In this document: positions 61,686 to 64,000 of the stretch, one piece after another
Layout: the number at the start of each line of letters is the position of its first letter
Numbering within the stretch: the first letter of the stretch is position 1
Source: Pedobacter ghigonis
Lineage (GTDB): Bacteria; Bacteroidota; Bacteroidia; Sphingobacteriales; Sphingobacteriaceae
Reading direction: 5' to 3'
Length of the DNA: 64,000 nt
Assembly (NCBI RefSeq): GCF_903166585.1
Contig: NZ_CAESCM010000007.1
Span: 62,001 to 126,000, forward strand
The notes under the pieces: generated by a model
Seen by the model: the letters and a program-made list of their open reading frames with translations, nothing else
Told to the model about the DNA's origin: nothing
Database searches by the model: none
Position numbers and translations under genes: made by a program

Positions 61686-64000
61686 ATGAAATTATACAAG
61701 CTATTCCTCCAGTCGGCGCTATTTATTGCGTTTTTAGCCCATAACAACAGTGTTAAGGCACAAAACGGCGATCAGATATTAGATGGGGTTGGTGAAACAG
61801 CCATGAGTGCACGCTATAAATTTAACGGCGATGCCAAAGACTGGTCGCGCAATAACCTGCATGGCAAACTCTTTGGTACCGGAGCCAAATTTGTGAATGA
61901 TAACCAGTTTGGTCCGGTTTTATCCCTTTCGGGCGAAGCCAATACCTTTATCGCCCTGCCGGCAGCCGTATTAACCGATATGGAATCGATTAGTATCACC
62001 GGCTGGATTTATTTACGATCTAACCAGCATGGGCAACGTTTTTTTGATTTTGGGCAAGATGCAGCCAAACATTTTTCTGCAGCCCCGGCAGGCAGCAATA
62101 CACAGGGTGGCTTCCAGGCTTTTATCAGCACCGAGAAGGGGATTAAAAACGCGAGTTCACCAACTGCAGTAACACTTAACCAGTGGGTAAACCTGGCCAT
62201 TGTTGTCGATATTCCTTCAAAATCGATCACGACTTACATTAATGGCAAAATAGCTAACGAAACAAAAGATATTCCGCTCGATTTAACAACAGTATTCGGG
62301 CAAACATCAAAAGATAAAAACCTGCTTTACATCGGAAAATCGCTTTTACCAAACGATCCTTATTTAAATGCTTTGATCCACGATTTCAGGATTTACCGTG
62401 TACCGCTGAGTTACAGACAGGTGGGTTACATTTACCGTAATGCCCTTAAAGGTGGTAGCGAAAGCACCGTAAATACAACAGCGAAAAAGGAAGATAATCT
62501 TCAGAAATTTCCGCCAAATATACCACAACTCTACAATACCTATTTAACCAGGGTTGCGGATGTAGCAGTGACTACAACTTTAGGGAATTTACCACGTTTG
62601 CCAGCCTACATTGAGGGAACTTACCGCAATGGAAAAAGCGGCCCAAAAGTAAGGGTAATATGGCCTGCTCCAACAGATAATACAGCTGTTTTAAAAGCCG
62701 GACAATATACCCTAACTGGTGAGGTACCAGGCACAAACTTAAAAGCAAATGCAGTTGTTACCGTTAAGGAAGCTGGAAAAGCTGTTTTGCCTGCTTTAAA
62801 GCTCGAGCCTTTCCATTTAGGCCAGGTTACTTTAAAAACGGATGTGGAAGGCCATGGTACAAATTTTACCAAAAACCGCGATAAGTTTATTGAAACACTG
62901 GCGAAAACCGATCCGAATTCCTTTCTGTATATGTTCAGGCATGCTTTTGGGCAAAAACAACCTGAGGGTGCAAAGCCATTGGGCGTGTGGGATAGTGAAG
63001 ACACTAAATTAAGAGGGCATGCCACTGGGCATTACCTTACCGCTATTGCACAGGCTTATGCGGGTACCGGATATGATGCTGCGCTTCATGCCAACTTTGC
63101 GAAAAAAATCGAATACATGGTAAATACCCTTTACGATTTATCGCAATTATCCGGAACAGCACAAAAAGCCGGCGGTCCGTTTGTTGCCGATCCAGCTGCT
63201 GTACCCGCAGGGCCCGGAAAGGCCGGCTTTGATTCTGACCTGAGCGGAGCGGGAATCAGAACGGATTACTGGAACTGGGGCAAAGGATTTATCAGTGCTT
63301 ACCCACCCGATCAGTTTATAATGCTGGAGCAGGGCGCTAAATACGGAGGTCAGAAAAACCAGGTTTGGGCACCTTATTATACCCTGCATAAAATTCTGGC
63401 AGGTTTAATAGATGTGTACGAAGTAACAGGCAATAAAAAAGCACTCGAAATTGCCACCAACATGGGCGATTGGGTAAATGCCCGTTTGAGCAAGCTGCCA
63501 CAAGAAACGCTCATTAAAATGTGGAATACCTACATTGCCGGCGAATATGGCGGCATGAACGAATCGATGGCCCATTTGTACCAGATTACCGGAAAGCCCG
63601 AATACCTTAAAACAGCGCAGCTGTTCGATAATGTTAAGGTCTTTTTTGGTGATACCGCACACATTCATGGATTAGCCAAAAACGTTGATATTTTCCGCGG
63701 CTTACATGCCAACCAACACATTCCGCAAATTGTAGGCAGCATCGAAATGTATCGTGCATCCAATAACCCTGAATATTATCAAATTGCTGATAACTTCTGG
63801 CATAAAATGATTAGCGATTACATGTACAGTATTGGTGGTGTTGCGGGCGCACGTAATCCGGCCAATGCCGAATGTTTTGTTGCCCAGCCGGGTACTTTGT
63901 ACGAAAACGGATTCTCGGAGGGCGGTCAAAACGAAACCTGTGCCACCTACAACATGCTTAAATTAACCGGCGATCTTTTCCTTTTCGACCAACGGGCCGA
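61686..64000 (+). CDS. GH127/GH146-type glycoside hydrolase with LamG domain, truncated by window edge
   Basis: Open from ATG 61686 to the window end (771 codons seen). Signal peptide LYKLFLQSALFIAFLAHNNSVKA. An N-terminal LamG/ConA-like domain (about 40-255: ARYKFNGDAKDWSRNN, DMESISITGWIYLRSN, NLLYIGKSLLPNDPYLNALIHDFRIY) and a linker are followed by the DUF1680 catalytic barrel: LYMFRHAFGQ, LRGHATGHYLTAIAQAY, YTLHKILAGLIDVYEVTG. The metal/catalytic pair Glu750 and Cys752 is in GGQNETCATYNMLKL. The second Cys pair lies beyond the window. It probably releases L-arabinofuranose, complementing the GH43 enzyme. Confidence 0.88.
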   Translation, partial: MKLYKLFLQSALFIAFLAHNNSVKAQNGDQILDGVGETAMSARYKFNGDAKDWSRNNLHGKLFGTGAKFVNDNQFGPVLSLSGEANTFIALPAAVLTDMESISITGWIYLRSNQHGQRFFDFGQDAAKHFSAAPAGSNTQGGFQAFISTEKGIKNASSPTAVTLNQWVNLAIVVDIPSKSITTYINGKIANETKDIPLDLTTVFGQTSKDKNLLYIGKSLLPNDPYLNALIHDFRIYRVPLSYRQVGYIYRNALKGGSESTVNTTAKKEDNLQKFPPNIPQLYNTYLTRVADVAVTTTLGNLPRLPAYIEGTYRNGKSGPKVRVIWPAPTDNTAVLKAGQYTLTGEVPGTNLKANAVVTVKEAGKAVLPALKLEPFHLGQVTLKTDVEGHGTNFTKNRDKFIETLAKTDPNSFLYMFRHAFGQKQPEGAKPLGVWDSEDTKLRGHATGHYLTAIAQAYAGTGYDAALHANFAKKIEYMVNTLYDLSQLSGTAQKAGGPFVADPAAVPAGPGKAGFDSDLSGAGIRTDYWNWGKGFISAYPPDQFIMLEQGAKYGGQKNQVWAPYYTLHKILAGLIDVYEVTGNKKALEIATNMGDWVNARLSKLPQETLIKMWNTYIAGEYGGMNESMAHLYQITGKPEYLKTAQLFDNVKVFFGDTAHIHGLAKNVDIFRGLHANQHIPQIVGSIEMYRASNNPEYYQIADNFWHKMISDYMYSIGGVAGARNPANAECFVAQPGTLYENGFSEGGQNETCATYNMLKLTGDLFLFDQRA

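Overview
The window looks like a chromosomal segment of a Sphingobacteriaceae member, most likely Pedobacter or a close relative. This is inferred from gene families and style: TonB/CarboxypepD-type receptor, GH43 and GH127-type arabinan enzymes, DUF3095, weak Shine-Dalgarno sites, and several TAnnTTTG promoter -7 boxes typical of Bacteroidota. No rRNA, tRNA, CRISPR array or complete insertion sequence was seen.

Layout. 1-10 kb: LacI-type regulator with an 18-bp palindromic operator; a triple ~135-bp tandem repeat; a divergent MFS exporter/MarR pair with matching operator-promoters; WalJ-like hydrolase, aquaporin Z, glutathione peroxidase, topoisomerase I. 10-19 kb: a CIEQ-thioester alpha-2-macroglobulin and penicillin-binding protein 1C, a known functional pair, separated here by a REP-associated transposase (RAYT) with six REP hairpins. 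19-24 kb: an alkylglycerol-monooxygenase-like / lysoplasmalogenase-like overlapping pair (possible ether-lipid turnover), PAP2 phosphatase, Crp/Fnr regulator, HAD phosphatase. 24-35 kb: lipoprotein aldose epimerase, GH127-type enzyme and aldo/keto reductase; sensor kinase; DUF3095 protein with cyclase-like motifs; siderophore-type TonB receptor; ricin-fold secreted protein. 35-50 kb: small conserved proteins, GT87-type membrane glycosyltransferase, oxidoreductase/AraC divergent pair, serine hydrolase and VOC protein, a complete RND efflux operon (MFP-RND-OMF), a 21-bp tandem repeat, a metallophosphatase. 50-64 kb: AraC/FAD monooxygenase operon, then the most unusual part: four contractile-injection-system genes (sheath + tube; VgrG-like spike + PAAR) in two operons, separated by a GH43 arabinanase, a cold-shock-like gene and a decayed DUF5694 gene. 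A GH127/GH146-type gene runs off the right edge.

Best candidates for something new: the minimal split contractile-injection locus has no baseplate, ATPase or terminator genes beside it. A two-block upstream element is shared by its two operons and, in diverged form, by the intervening GH43 gene. Other points of interest are the RAYT/REP island inside the A2M-PBP1C locus, the mirrored MarR operators, the paired ether-lipid enzymes and several tandem repeats, one of which translates into PDFMINV heptads.
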